Source: an uncultured Clostridia bacterium
GTDB lineage: Bacteria > Bacillota > Clostridia > TANB77 > CAG-508
Direction: 5' to 3'
NCBI GenBank assembly: GCA_944386715.1
Contig: CALXCD010000011.1
Location: 1 to 43,912, forward strand
DNA length: 43,912 nt
The position numbers and the translations under genes are program-made. Under the pieces are notes generated by a model that had not been told where the DNA came from, did not search any database, and saw nothing but the letters and a program-made list of their open reading frames with translations. Positions 34,638-42,366 of this stretch are shown piece after piece; position 1 is the first letter of the stretch; each line of letters opens with the position of its first letter.

Positions 34638-35772
34638 ATGAAAATAAGATATTTTGATAATGCAGCTACAACTAGAGTAAAAGATGAAGTACTAAAAGAA
34701 ATGTTTCCATATTTTGGTGAACGATATGGGAATCCTTCTTCTTTATATGGTTTAGGAAGAATATCTCGAAAGGCAATAGAAGAAGCAAGGAGAAGAGTTG
34801 CTAATTTGATTCATCGGAAAACCAAATGAAATTTATTTTACTGGTTGTGGCTCAGAAAGTGATAATATGATAATAAAAGGAATTGCACGTTATTATCAAG
34901 ATAAAGGGAAACACATCATTACTTCTTGTATTGAACATCCAGCAGTTTTACACACTTGCCAAGTTTTAGAAAAACAAGGATTTGAAGTTAGTTATATTGG
35001 AGTAGATGAGGAAGGGAAGATAAAGTTAGAGGAGTTAGTAAATGCGATTAGAAAAGATACTATTTTAATTAGTATCATGTTTGCGAATAATGAAATAGGA
35101 ACGATTCAACCAATAGAGGCTATTTCTGAAATTGCTAAAAAGCATGACATTATTTTTCATACAGATGCAGTGCAAGCTTGTGGAAATGTTCCTATAGATG
35201 TACAAAAAATGGGAATAGATGCGTTGTCTTTATCAGGACATAAATTATATGCACCAAAAGGAATAGGAGCTTTATATGTAAGAAATGGAATTGAATTTGA
35301 AAGATTTATGGATGGAGGACATCAAGAAAGAAATAAGAGAGCTGGTACAGAAAATGTTGCTGGGATTGTTGGTTTAGGTAAAGCGTGTGAGTTAGCAAAC
35401 CAGAATTTGCAATCACATACGGAACATTTAAAAGATTTAAGAGAGCATTTTATTTTGCAAGTACAAGAAAAAATACCAGAAGCAAAATTGAATGGAGCAA
35501 GAGAAAATCGTTTGCCTGGTAATGCCAATTTTTCTTTTCCATCCATAGAAGGAGAAGCACTATTATTTAAGTTAGATGAAAAAGGTATTTGTGCTTCTAG
35601 TGGTTCTGCTTGTACTTCTGGTTCTACAGCTCCTTCTCATGTGTTAACTGCAATAGGGCTTCCAAGTGAGTTTGCAAAAGGTACCTTGAGGATTACTTTT
35701 GGGGAGGAAAATACAAAAGAAGATGTTGATTATTTAGTGGCAGAGTTAGTTAAGATAGTTAAGGAAAGTTAA
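34638..35772 (+). CDS. Cysteine desulfurase (NifS/IscS class), split by a +1 shift at CGG
   Basis: This PLP enzyme takes sulfur from cysteine for Fe-S clusters or thio-modified tRNA. The ATG at 34638 follows GGAGGT. The first 59 codons (YFDNAATTRVKDEVL, GNPSSLYGLG, EEARRRVANLIH) reach CGG at 34815-34817 and a TGA four codons later. Skipping C34815 gives GGA and restores KPNEIYFTGCGSESDN. The frame is then intact to 35772, about 377 residues in all. PLP lysine lies in SLSGHKLYAPKG and the sulfur-accepting cysteine in SSGSACTSGS. The other initiation choice, ATG at 34867, would lose the first 80 or so residues including PLP-pocket residues. It is the third CGGA break. Confidence 0.9.
34815..34818 (+). 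other. Candidate recoding site CGGA in the cysteine desulfurase gene
   Basis: Context is ATT CAT CGG AAA in the incoming frame and CAT (C) GGA AAA after the shift. A CAU-reading tRNA would pair badly with AUC after a simple P-site slip, which favours A-site quadruplet reading of CGGA or a C skip over classical slippage. Confidence 0.72.
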
Positions 35773-37325
35773 ATATTGTTTTCTAAAACAGAAATAGCAC
35801 ATTTTATACCATCCACAGCAGCAGACATGATGCCACCAGCATATCCAGCTCCTTCACCACAAGGATAAATCCCTTGAATGTTAGAAACAAGATTTTGATT
35901 TCTTAAGATTTTGACAGGAGAGGAGCTTCTGGTTTCTACTCCTGTTAAAATGCTATCTGGATTTGCGAATCCTTTTAGTTTTGTATCAAAATATAAAATT
36001 CCGTCTTTTAAAGTTTCTGCAACAAAATCAGGTAAAATGGTATGTAAATTAGATAGGGTTACACCAGGAAGATAGGATGGTTTAACATTTCCTATTTTAG
36101 TAGAAGGTTGATGTAAAAGGAAATCTTCTACTCTTTGAATAGGAGCATGATAATTACTTCCGCCTAAAATAAATGCTTTTTCTTCTAAATCTTTTTGAAA
36201 CTGAATTCCAGCAAGAGGAGAATTACTTTCAAAATCATTAGGTGTTACATTTACTAATAAAGCAGAATTGGCATTTTCACCATCTCTTAAATAGCGACTC
36301 ATACCATTTGTAACAATGGAATTTGGCTCACTGGAAGATGCCATTACCACACCACCAGGACACATACAAAAAGTGTAACAAGAGCGATTGTTAGGTGCAT
36401 GATAAGCTAGTTTATAATCTGCTGGAGGTAATTGGAATTTAGTATAGTTTCCAAATTGTGCTTCATTAATAGTGGATTGCAAATGTTCTATTCTAACACC
36501 CACAGAAAAATTTTTGGCTTCCATATAAATGCCTTTTTTAAATAGTTGATAGAAAGTGTCTCTAGAGCTATGTCCTATTGCTAATATAGCTGTATTAGTA
36601 GGGATTTTATGAGAAGTAAGTACAGCAGTTAATTTATTATTTTCTATTTCAAAGTCAGTTACTTTTTCTTGGAATAAAAAGGTAACACCTTTAGTTATCA
36701 TGTCATTTCTCATATTTTGGATGATGTGGATGAGATTATCTGTTCCAATATGAGGTTTAGATAGATATAAAATTTCTTTAGGAGCTCCATAATGTACAAA
36801 GCTTTCTAATACTTTTTTGCAATAAGGGCTATTAATACCAGTTGTAAGTTTTCCATCAGAAAAAGTACCAGCTCCACCTTCTCCAAATTGAACATTTGAA
36901 GTTGGATTTAAGATTCCTGTTTTTTGAAATGTTTCTATGTCTTGTTTCCTTTGTTCTACTGTTTTTCCTTGTTCTATTACAATGGGTTTGATGCCATGAT
37001 TGACTAAAGTTAGAGCAGCAAATAATCCAGCAGGACCAGCACCTATGATTACTACTTTTTTATCAGATGAATTTTTTATTTGTATTTTTGGTAATTTAAA
37101 TTCTTTTATTTGTTCTAATTTTTTATACTTTTTTTCATTTTTTACTTCTATGTCTATAGAGTAAGTATAATGAATATCATTTTTATTTCTTGCATCAATA
37201 GATTTTCTTGAAATATACCATTTTGTAATGTCGCTTGGATGAATATGATTCTTTTGGATGGCTATTTCAAAGATTTCTTTGTCTGATAGATTGTTTCGTA
37301 TTTTTATATTATGGATTCTAAGCAT
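35769..37325 (-). CDS. FAD-dependent dehydrogenase (COG2509-type)
   Basis: The 518-residue protein has a small N-terminal alpha/beta domain. A Rossmann FAD motif follows at about residue 92 (KKVVIIGAGPAGLFAALTLVNHG), then VQFGEGGAGTFSDGKLTTG and a C-terminal FAD-contacting GEGAGYAGGIMSAAVDG. Proteins of this type are annotated as uncharacterised FAD dehydrogenases, sometimes compared with electron-transfer or geranylgeranyl-reductase-like enzymes; the substrate is not known. The ATG has AGGAGG upstream. Its stop overlaps the convergent cysteine desulfurase stop by four bases, sharing a TTAA palindrome. Confidence 0.9.
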   Translation of the reverse strand: MLRIHNIKIRNNLSDKEIFEIAIQKNHIHPSDITKWYISRKSIDARNKNDIHYTYSIDIEVKNEKKYKKLEQIKEFKLPKIQIKNSSDKKVVIIGAGPAGLFAALTLVNHGIKPIVIEQGKTVEQRKQDIETFQKTGILNPTSNVQFGEGGAGTFSDGKLTTGINSPYCKKVLESFVHYGAPKEILYLSKPHIGTDNLIHIIQNMRNDMITKGVTFLFQEKVTDFEIENNKLTAVLTSHKIPTNTAILAIGHSSRDTFYQLFKKGIYMEAKNFSVGVRIEHLQSTINEAQFGNYTKFQLPPADYKLAYHAPNNRSCYTFCMCPGGVVMASSSEPNSIVTNGMSRYLRDGENANSALLVNVTPNDFESNSPLAGIQFQKDLEEKAFILGGSNYHAPIQRVEDFLLHQPSTKIGNVKPSYLPGVTLSNLHTILPDFVAETLKDGILYFDTKLKGFANPDSILTGVETRSSSPVKILRNQNLVSNIQGIYPCGEGAGYAGGIMSAAVDGIKCAISVLENNI

Positions 37326-37345
37326 AAATACCTCCTTATATGATT

Positions 37346-37374
37346 AATATATAATATTTCCATCCAAATTACAA
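37346..37374 (-). promoter_or_regulatory. Promoter of the FAD dehydrogenase gene
   Basis: On the minus strand TTGTAA and TATATT have 17-bp spacing, about 20 bp upstream of the ATG. Confidence 0.55.
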
Positions 37375-37395
37375 GAACTTATATTAGAAGTAATT

Positions 37396-37594
37396 AATGT
37401 TGATATATTAATATTTCATAAATTTTTCGGTTCAATACAATATTTAAGAATTTGTAATATGATTTATTGAGCCTCTTTCACTCAGACCCTCTCGTGACTC
37501 AAGTACCGTGAACATTCCTCAATAAAGCATATAACAAATTCTAAAATATTTCTAATCACATTCAAAATTTATTCAATATTAATATATCAACATT
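37396..37594. repeat. Nested inverted repeat D between divergent genes
   Basis: Perfect 20-bp outer arms (37396-37415 and 37575-37594) enclose further paired blocks (AGAATTTGT at 37447 with its complement at 37534; TTTATTGAG at 37463 with its complement at 37518). A more GC-rich 46-nt loop holds CTCAGACCCTCTCGTGA. The plan is the same as repeats A, B and E, but the loop does not match the B/C core. It occupies about half of the 404-bp divergent gap. Confidence 0.83.
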
Positions 37595-37664
37595 CTAAGC
37601 AATAAATTTTAGTTGCGAATTGTAACAATGGTTACTGTTAGGATAAAGAACTTTTTCAAAAACC

Positions 37665-37693
37665 TAGAAAAATAAAGATATTTGTGATATACT
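37665..37693 (+). promoter_or_regulatory. Promoter of the DUF362 ferredoxin gene
   Basis: TAGAAA and TATACT with 17-bp spacing, 36 bp before the GTG start. A small palindrome GTAAC-AATG-GTTAC lies upstream at 37622-37635. Confidence 0.5.
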
Positions 37694-37729
37694 ACGAAAT
37701 ATATAATTAGGAAAGAGGATTGATAAAAA

Positions 37730-38848
37730 GTGGAAAAATCAAAAGTATATTTTACAAATTTTAGAGCCAGACCAGGTTATAATTTATTACAAAAGTTAGA
37801 AAAATTGATAAAAAAAGCAGGAATAGAAAATATCGACTTTGAAAATAAATATACAGCTATCAAAATACATTTTGGAGAACCAGGAAATTTAGCTTATTTG
37901 AGACCTAATTATGCTAAAGTTGTAGCAGATGTTGTGAAAAAATTAGGAGGAAAACCATTTTTAACAGATTGCAATACATTATATGTAGGTGGTAGGAAAA
38001 ATGCACTTGACCATATAGATAGTGCTTATTTGAATGGATTTACACCATTTTCTACAGGCTGTCATGTTATTATTGCTGATGGCTTAAAAGGAACAGATGA
38101 AGAGTATGTAGAAATTAATCAAGAATATATTAAAACTGCCAAAATAGGTAGAGCTATTATGGATGCAGATGTTTTTATTTCGCTAAACCATTTTAAAGGA
38201 CATGAAATGACAGGATTTGGAGGAGCGATTAAAAATATTGGTATGGGATGTGGTTCTCGAGCAGGAAAAATGGAAATGCATAGTAGTGGTAAGCCAGAAG
38301 TGATATTAGAAAAATGTAGAAAATGCAAGAGATGTATTAAAATTTGTGCACATGGAGCTATTTCCTATGGAGAAGATGGAAAAGCAATAATTGACCACAA
38401 TAAGTGTGTAGGATGTGGAAGATGTATCGGAATATGTAATTTTGATGCTATTATTTCTCCAAATGATGAAAATGGAGATATTCTAAACAAAAAAATGGCA
38501 GAATATGCATTGGCAGTTGTAAAAGATAAACTTCAATTTCATATTAATTTAATTTGTGATGTATCACCTAATTGTGATTGTCATGCAGAGAATGATGCAC
38601 CAATTGTTCCTAATATAGGTATGCTTGCATCATTTGACCCAGTAGCTATTGATAAAGCAAGTGCTGATTTAGTAAATAAACAACAAGCATTTGAAGATAG
38701 TAGATTAGGAGAACATTTGAAAGAACATATAGAGGGAAAAGATAATTTCCACATCAATCATCCAGAAACCAATTGGGAAAGTCAAATAGAACATGGAGTA
38801 AAAATTGGATTAGGAAGTAGAGAATACGAATTAATTGAGGTAAAATAA
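37730..38848 (+). CDS. DUF362 and 4Fe-4S ferredoxin domain protein
   Basis: The 372-residue protein starts at GTG. The DUF362 part (about 1-190) includes KYTAIKIHFGEPGNLAYLRP and FKGHEMTGFGGAIKNIGMG. Two bacterial ferredoxin motifs follow, CRKCKRCIKIC and CVGCGRCIGIC, each able to hold a [4Fe-4S] cluster. The C-terminal part resumes DUF362 (NLICDVSPNCDCHAENDAPIVPNIGMLASFDPVAIDKASADL). This is a common anaerobe protein of unknown redox function. Its stop overlaps the tcdA start by one base, so the two are translationally coupled. Confidence 0.9.
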   Translation: MEKSKVYFTNFRARPGYNLLQKLEKLIKKAGIENIDFENKYTAIKIHFGEPGNLAYLRPNYAKVVADVVKKLGGKPFLTDCNTLYVGGRKNALDHIDSAYLNGFTPFSTGCHVIIADGLKGTDEEYVEINQEYIKTAKIGRAIMDADVFISLNHFKGHEMTGFGGAIKNIGMGCGSRAGKMEMHSSGKPEVILEKCRKCKRCIKICAHGAISYGEDGKAIIDHNKCVGCGRCIGICNFDAIISPNDENGDILNKKMAEYALAVVKDKLQFHINLICDVSPNCDCHAENDAPIVPNIGMLASFDPVAIDKASADLVNKQQAFEDSRLGEHLKEHIEGKDNFHINHPETNWESQIEHGVKIGLGSREYELIEVK

Positions 38849-39528
38849 TGGAAGAAAAATGGAATTCTAGAACAGAAATTTTAATAGGAAAAAAGGCAAT
38901 AGAAAAATTAGAAAATGCAAATGTCATCCTTTATGGAATAGGGGGAGTCGGTTCTTATGTAGCAGAAGCATTGGCAAGAGCTGGTGTTGGTAATTTGACT
39001 TTAGTAGATAATGATGTGATTACTTGTAGTAATATTAATAGGCAAATTCATGCAACGACAAAAACGGTGGGAAAAAATAAAGTGGATGTGATGAAAAAAA
39101 GAATTCAAGAAATTAATCCAAATGCAAATGTAACTGTTTTTGTAAAAGAAGAAAAGGAAGAGGATTTAATAAGTGAAAGATTTTCTTATGTTGTAGATGC
39201 AGTAGATACGATTAAAACTAAAATAAAGTTGATTGAAAAGGCAAATGAAGTTAAGGTACCTATGATATCTGCAATGGGAGCAGGAAATAAATTAGATGCT
39301 ACTAAATTTGAGGTTGCGGATATTTATCAAACGTCAGTATGTCCCTTAGCTAAAGTGATGAGGAAAGAATTAAAGAAAAGAAATATAGAAAAATTGAAAG
39401 TAGTGTATTCCAAAGAAAAAGCGATTATTCATGAAGATAATTTGATAGGAAGTATTTCATTTGTTCCGTCTGTTATGGGATTAATCATAGCAGGGGAAGT
39501 GATAAAAGATATCATCAGTAAATCATAA
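38848..39528 (+). CDS. tcdA: tRNA threonylcarbamoyladenosine dehydratase (ThiF/E1-like)
   Basis: TcdA cyclises t6A in tRNA to ct6A using ATP. The N-terminus SRTEILIGKKAIEKLENANV and the nucleotide loop YGIGGVGSYVAEALARAGVG are typical of the TcdA branch. The adenylation residues (LVDNDVITCSNINRQIHAT) and VVDAVDTIKTK also fit. Length 226 is close to the short Gram-positive form. The ATG overlaps the preceding stop codon (TAATG). Confidence 0.9.
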   Translation: MEEKWNSRTEILIGKKAIEKLENANVILYGIGGVGSYVAEALARAGVGNLTLVDNDVITCSNINRQIHATTKTVGKNKVDVMKKRIQEINPNANVTVFVKEEKEEDLISERFSYVVDAVDTIKTKIKLIEKANEVKVPMISAMGAGNKLDATKFEVADIYQTSVCPLAKVMRKELKKRNIEKLKVVYSKEKAIIHEDNLIGSISFVPSVMGLIIAGEVIKDIISKS

Positions 39529-39601
39529 AAATTGCGAATAAATCTTTTCATTTTGATAGTAATAATATATAATAAGGACATAAAACAAAATGAGGAATAA
39601 T

Positions 39602-40267
39602 ATGGAAAATAAGGGTATAAAAATAAAAAAAATAGTTCAATTTATCATGAAAATATTTTGGATATTTGTTATTGGTAGTGTTTTTGGATTTTTTGCAGAA
39701 ATGCTATATGCTTTGGTATATACAAGAACATTAGAAATAAGACAAGGACTGATTTATGGACCTTTTATCCAAATTTATGGGATAGGTGCTATTGCTTATC
39801 ATTTATTAGTGTCTAAAATAAAAGAACCTAAAAGATTGTTTTTTAGTGGTATGCTAATGGGAGGAGCTTTAGAGTATTTATGCTCCTTTTTCCAAGAGAT
39901 TTTTTGGGGGACAGTATCATGGGACTATAGCCATTTATTTATGAATTTGAATGGGAGAGTTTGTTTATTATATTGTTTTTATTGGGGTATTATCGCTGTT
40001 GCTTATTTGAAAATATTTTATCCGGGAATGCAAAAGCTAGATGATTTAATAGAAAAAAAGGGAGTTCGTATTTTTACCATCTTTTTTATGTTGTTTATGA
40101 CTTTTGATATTGTTATTTCTTGTATGGCAGCTGATAGACAACAAAAAAGACATCAGCAACTTCCACCTGCTAATGCAATAGAGGTATTTTTAGATGAACA
40201 TTATCCAGATGAATTGATGGATAGGGTATATAATAATAAAAAAGAAGTGGAATTTTTACCATCCTGA
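39602..40267 (+). CDS. Putative ABC-transporter type IV (CmpB-like) membrane protein
   Basis: The 221-residue protein has about five membrane helices (FIMKIFWIFVIGSVFGFFAEML, YGIGAIAYHLLV, LFFSGMLMGGALEYLCSF, LLYCFYWGIIAVAYLKIF, IFTIFFMLFMTFDIVISCMAA). The signatures GFFAEMLYALVYTRTLEIRQGLIYGPFIQIYG and GGALEYLCSFFQEIFWGTVSWDYS match the family annotated as putative ABC-transporter type IV. No ATPase partner is nearby, so the transporter label is weak. The ATG at 39602 is chosen because AGGA lies 6 bp before it; the ATG at 39590 overlaps that site. Confidence 0.8.
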   Translation: MENKGIKIKKIVQFIMKIFWIFVIGSVFGFFAEMLYALVYTRTLEIRQGLIYGPFIQIYGIGAIAYHLLVSKIKEPKRLFFSGMLMGGALEYLCSFFQEIFWGTVSWDYSHLFMNLNGRVCLLYCFYWGIIAVAYLKIFYPGMQKLDDLIEKKGVRIFTIFFMLFMTFDIVISCMAADRQQKRHQQLPPANAIEVFLDEHYPDELMDRVYNNKKEVEFLPS

Positions 40268-40310
40268 TAAAATATCTGAAAATCAAAAAATATTAACTTT
40301 AAAGGAAAGA

Positions 40311-40373
40311 GTTCTAACAATAAATTTAAGAGAATACAATTAAACAAAAGTATTTTCATAAAGGAGTTAGAAC
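40311..40373 (+). promoter_or_regulatory. Inverted repeat reaching the spoIIID ribosome site
   Basis: GTTCTAAC (40311-40318) is the perfect complement of GTTAGAAC (40366-40373), which begins on the last base of the ribosome site AAGGAG. Pairing in the leader could mask initiation of the spoIIID fragment. Confidence 0.4.
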
Positions 40374-40376
40374 CAT

Positions 40377-40511
40377 ATGAAAAATGTATCCATCGATGAG
40401 CGTGCTATCTGTTTGGCACATTATATTATAGATTCAAAAGATACAGTAAGGGGAGCGGCTAAGAAGTTTGGCATCAGCAAAAGTACAGTACACACCGAAG
40501 TAACATTCTAG
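40377..40511 (+). pseudogene. spoIIID: spoIIID fragment (sporulation transcription regulator), 3' truncated
   Basis: The 44 codons from the ATG match SpoIIID from its N-terminus through the helix-turn-helix: ERAICLAHYIIDSKDTVRGAAKKFGISKSTVHTEVT. SpoIIID is normally about 80-90 residues and binds DNA with this HTH plus a basic C-terminal part. Here the match ends at VT, and a TAG follows one codon later. AAGGAG precedes the ATG. The fragment marks the point where conserved sequence gives way to accessory DNA. Unless a full copy exists elsewhere, the mother-cell sporulation programme would be impaired. Confidence 0.85.
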
Positions 40512-40616
40512 AACGGTAAGAATAAATTACCAATAATTCCAGAAAGTATTGAAATTAAAAAGGTTTTCTTAGCAGAGAAGAATCCTGTTGTGAAGTTGGA
40601 ATTAATAATTAAATAA
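40512..40616 (+). pseudogene. Remnant of an unrelated C-terminal coding fragment
   Basis: Directly after the TAG that ends the spoIIID fragment, the same frame stays open for 34 codons (NGKNKLPIIPESIEIKKVF, then LAEKNPVVKLELIIK) to TAA. It does not resemble the SpoIIID C-terminus, has no start codon or ribosome site of its own, and is probably the tail of another gene joined here by a deletion or insertion. The 199 bp from 40617 to 40815 hold only the promoter region of the next gene. Confidence 0.4.
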
Positions 40617-40709
40617 AATAGATAAAGTATTTTGAGTAGATGAACTTAAAATACTTTATTTTAATGTATAATAAAAAATACAATTTAAATATATATAATT
40701 AAATAAATT

Positions 40710-40752
40710 CAAGTTTACAAAACTTGCAAAATACAAGAAAAAGTGGTACTAT
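40710..40752 (+). promoter_or_regulatory. Possible promoter with overlapping palindrome
   Basis: TTGCAA (40724-40729) and TACTAT (40747-40752) have 17-bp spacing. The palindrome CAAGTTT-ACA-AAACTTG (40710-40726) overlaps the -35 and could be an operator. Confidence 0.4.
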
Positions 40753-40815
40753 TAACATAATGGCAATAGCTATGTTGAAACCGTTATAAAATTATCACTT
40801 AAGGAGGTATAAACT

Positions 40816-41850
40816 ATGAAACGGTATGAAAAAATTGTGCTTGAGGCAGAAAAGGGTATAACCTTTGAAGTCTCAGAGGGAACAAGTGGAGAGTTACTTA
40901 TCAGAGCTTTAAACATTGTTTCAAATAATGTTTATTCTGAGCTTCCAACTGTATCAGCAGGGGAATATGCAGAGGTTTTATCTGTGTATACAGATGATTA
41001 TGGAAACAAAGCTGTAGTTCCACAAGGCTGGACAGTGTCTGGAGTACCAAAGGAGAACATCATTTGGGGAAAAGATAAGGGGTTAGTTATCTACCATATT
41101 CCAAAGGAAAAAATAAGTGGTATTAACTGGCAAAATCTAGATGAGGTTGAAACTTTGATGAGAACATATGATCAATTTGTATGGACTCCAGTAGGATTGC
41201 TGACAGCTAATGCTACGCTTGACGGAATTCACTTCAACAAAAAATTCGGCAGAATGAACTATGCGAAATATTTTTTTTCAGAAAGTAAATATCATGAACC
41301 ATTAGTTGGTGAACTTCTTCTTCAGAAGAAAAGTGTCGATAAGTATGATGGATATTATAGTTCTCGCTATAATATTTCTAAAGATGAAGAGACTGGAAAA
41401 CCAAGGTCTGTAAAAGGTGCAATGCCTTGGACAGAGATTGATGTACCAACTGCAAAAAAGGTTGCAAGTACTATGGTAGAAAGCAAAACAGTTAAAGCAC
41501 ATTTAATGTATGGAGCTGAATATGATACTCGGGAGAAATGGGTAATTGAATCTGATACAGTAACTATTGAGGAGATTGAGAAGTCAACAGAATTAGGAAA
41601 CTACTATAATAACAAGAATTATCCAAGTAGAATGGTTAGAACAGGAGAAGATGGATGTATAAACAACTTCTATGGATTTGCAGGTAATGTGAAAGAATTG
41701 ACACAAGAACAGCTCGATAAAACAACATATGCTATCCGTGGTGGCAGTTACAATAATCAATTATTTTCTTCTGTCGACGGTCGCCATATCAGTCATTATC
41801 ATAGCACCTATAAGGATACTGGTTTTCGTGCCACGCTTTATATTAAGTAG
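40816..41850 (+). CDS. FGE/C-type-lectin-fold-like protein of foreign codon use
   Basis: The 344-residue protein starts at ATG after AAGGAGG. Its C-terminal 70 residues resemble the end of formylglycine-generating-enzyme/C-type lectin folds: NFYGFAGNVKELTQE, YAIRGGSYNN, VDGRHISHYHSTYKDTGFRATL. The N-terminal two-thirds (SEGTSGELLIRALNIVSNNVY, GWTVSGVPKENIIWGKDKGLVIYHIP) look like phage or element-borne surface or receptor-binding proteins. Catalytic cysteines of true FGE are not evident. Codon use differs from neighbours: it has in-frame CGG at codons 3 and 240, plus CGC and CGT, while the core genes lack CGG except at the three shift sites. Acquisition by transfer is likely. Function unknown. 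Confidence 0.75.
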   Translation: MKRYEKIVLEAEKGITFEVSEGTSGELLIRALNIVSNNVYSELPTVSAGEYAEVLSVYTDDYGNKAVVPQGWTVSGVPKENIIWGKDKGLVIYHIPKEKISGINWQNLDEVETLMRTYDQFVWTPVGLLTANATLDGIHFNKKFGRMNYAKYFFSESKYHEPLVGELLLQKKSVDKYDGYYSSRYNISKDEETGKPRSVKGAMPWTEIDVPTAKKVASTMVESKTVKAHLMYGAEYDTREKWVIESDTVTIEEIEKSTELGNYYNNKNYPSRMVRTGEDGCINNFYGFAGNVKELTQEQLDKTTYAIRGGSYNNQLFSSVDGRHISHYHSTYKDTGFRATLYIK

Positions 41851-41899
41851 CACCGACCACTGTTAAAGTATTATAATTTGTCCCTAAACACAGATAGAT

Positions 41900-41940
41900 G
41901 GAGAGAACTTTGAAATTTCAGAGTCTCTCTTTCTTTTTAT
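41900..41940 (+). terminator. Terminator after the 40.8 kb gene
   Basis: GAGAGA-CTTTGAAA pairs with TTTCAGAG-TCTCTC (small bulge, one G-U) and is followed by TTTCTTTTTATT. From here to 42270 the sequence is AT-rich with no gene I can support. Confidence 0.7.
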
Positions 41941-42270
41941 TGTAAAGGAAATAAATACTATAATAGTTTTAAAATGTCTAAAAGGCAGGAAAAAGATACA
42001 GAGATTGTCTCATAAACACATAGAAAAGCAAGCTTTCTAATGCTCTTTAAAAGTAAAAAAATTACAGAAAAAATACAGAGTAATAAAAAGGTAAAAATGC
42101 TTGATATAACTGATATGTAATAATAAACAAAATATTCATAAATGAAATTCATTGATAGTATAACAAAATACATTCTATGTATAAAATATACAATTACTAT
42201 ATTTTATATGTTTTATAGGATTATTTTATATATTAAAATAAAATTTCAAATTTGTTTCAAAAAACATTCA

Positions 42271-42299
42271 TTGACGTATAAAAAATAAAATAGTATTAT
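42271..42299 (+). promoter_or_regulatory. Promoter of a candidate short RNA
   Basis: TTGACG and TATTAT with 17-bp spacing. No ORF starts soon after it; a strong terminator hairpin begins only 22 bp downstream. Confidence 0.6.
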
Positions 42300-42305
42300 T
42301 TTAAT

Positions 42306-42366
42306 ATGAAAAAGTTGAAAGCAAGAAACTAAGCTAGAGAAATCTAGCTTTTTTTCTTGCTTTTTA
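42306..42366 (+). ncRNA. Candidate short structured RNA or attenuator
   Basis: From the predicted start near 42306, a compound hairpin forms. GCAAGAAA (42321-42328) pairs with TTTCTTGC (42353-42360) around an inner perfect stem AAGCTAG/CTAGCTT, followed by a T run. The transcript would be about 60 nt. It could be a small RNA or an attenuator in front of the gene at 42454, where read-through would be needed for expression. No known family is recognised. Confidence 0.4.

Noticed and set aside
35769-35772. Overlap of convergent stop codons as an error
   Set aside because: The shared TTAA is a simple palindrome giving TAA on both strands. Both proteins have normal C-termini, so it is an ordinary compact convergent arrangement.
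40377-40616. Read-through or recoding of TAG joining the spoIIID fragment to the following 34 codons
   Set aside because: The downstream part does not resemble the SpoIIID C-terminus, so the joined product would not restore the protein. TAG is used as an ordinary stop elsewhere, for example after the recombinase and the sortase.
41640-41850. Diversity-generating retroelement variable region at the C-terminus of the 40.8 kb gene
   Set aside because: The C-lectin-like end rich in Asn, Tyr and Ser recalls such targets, but no template repeat or reverse transcriptase gene is visible downstream within the window.
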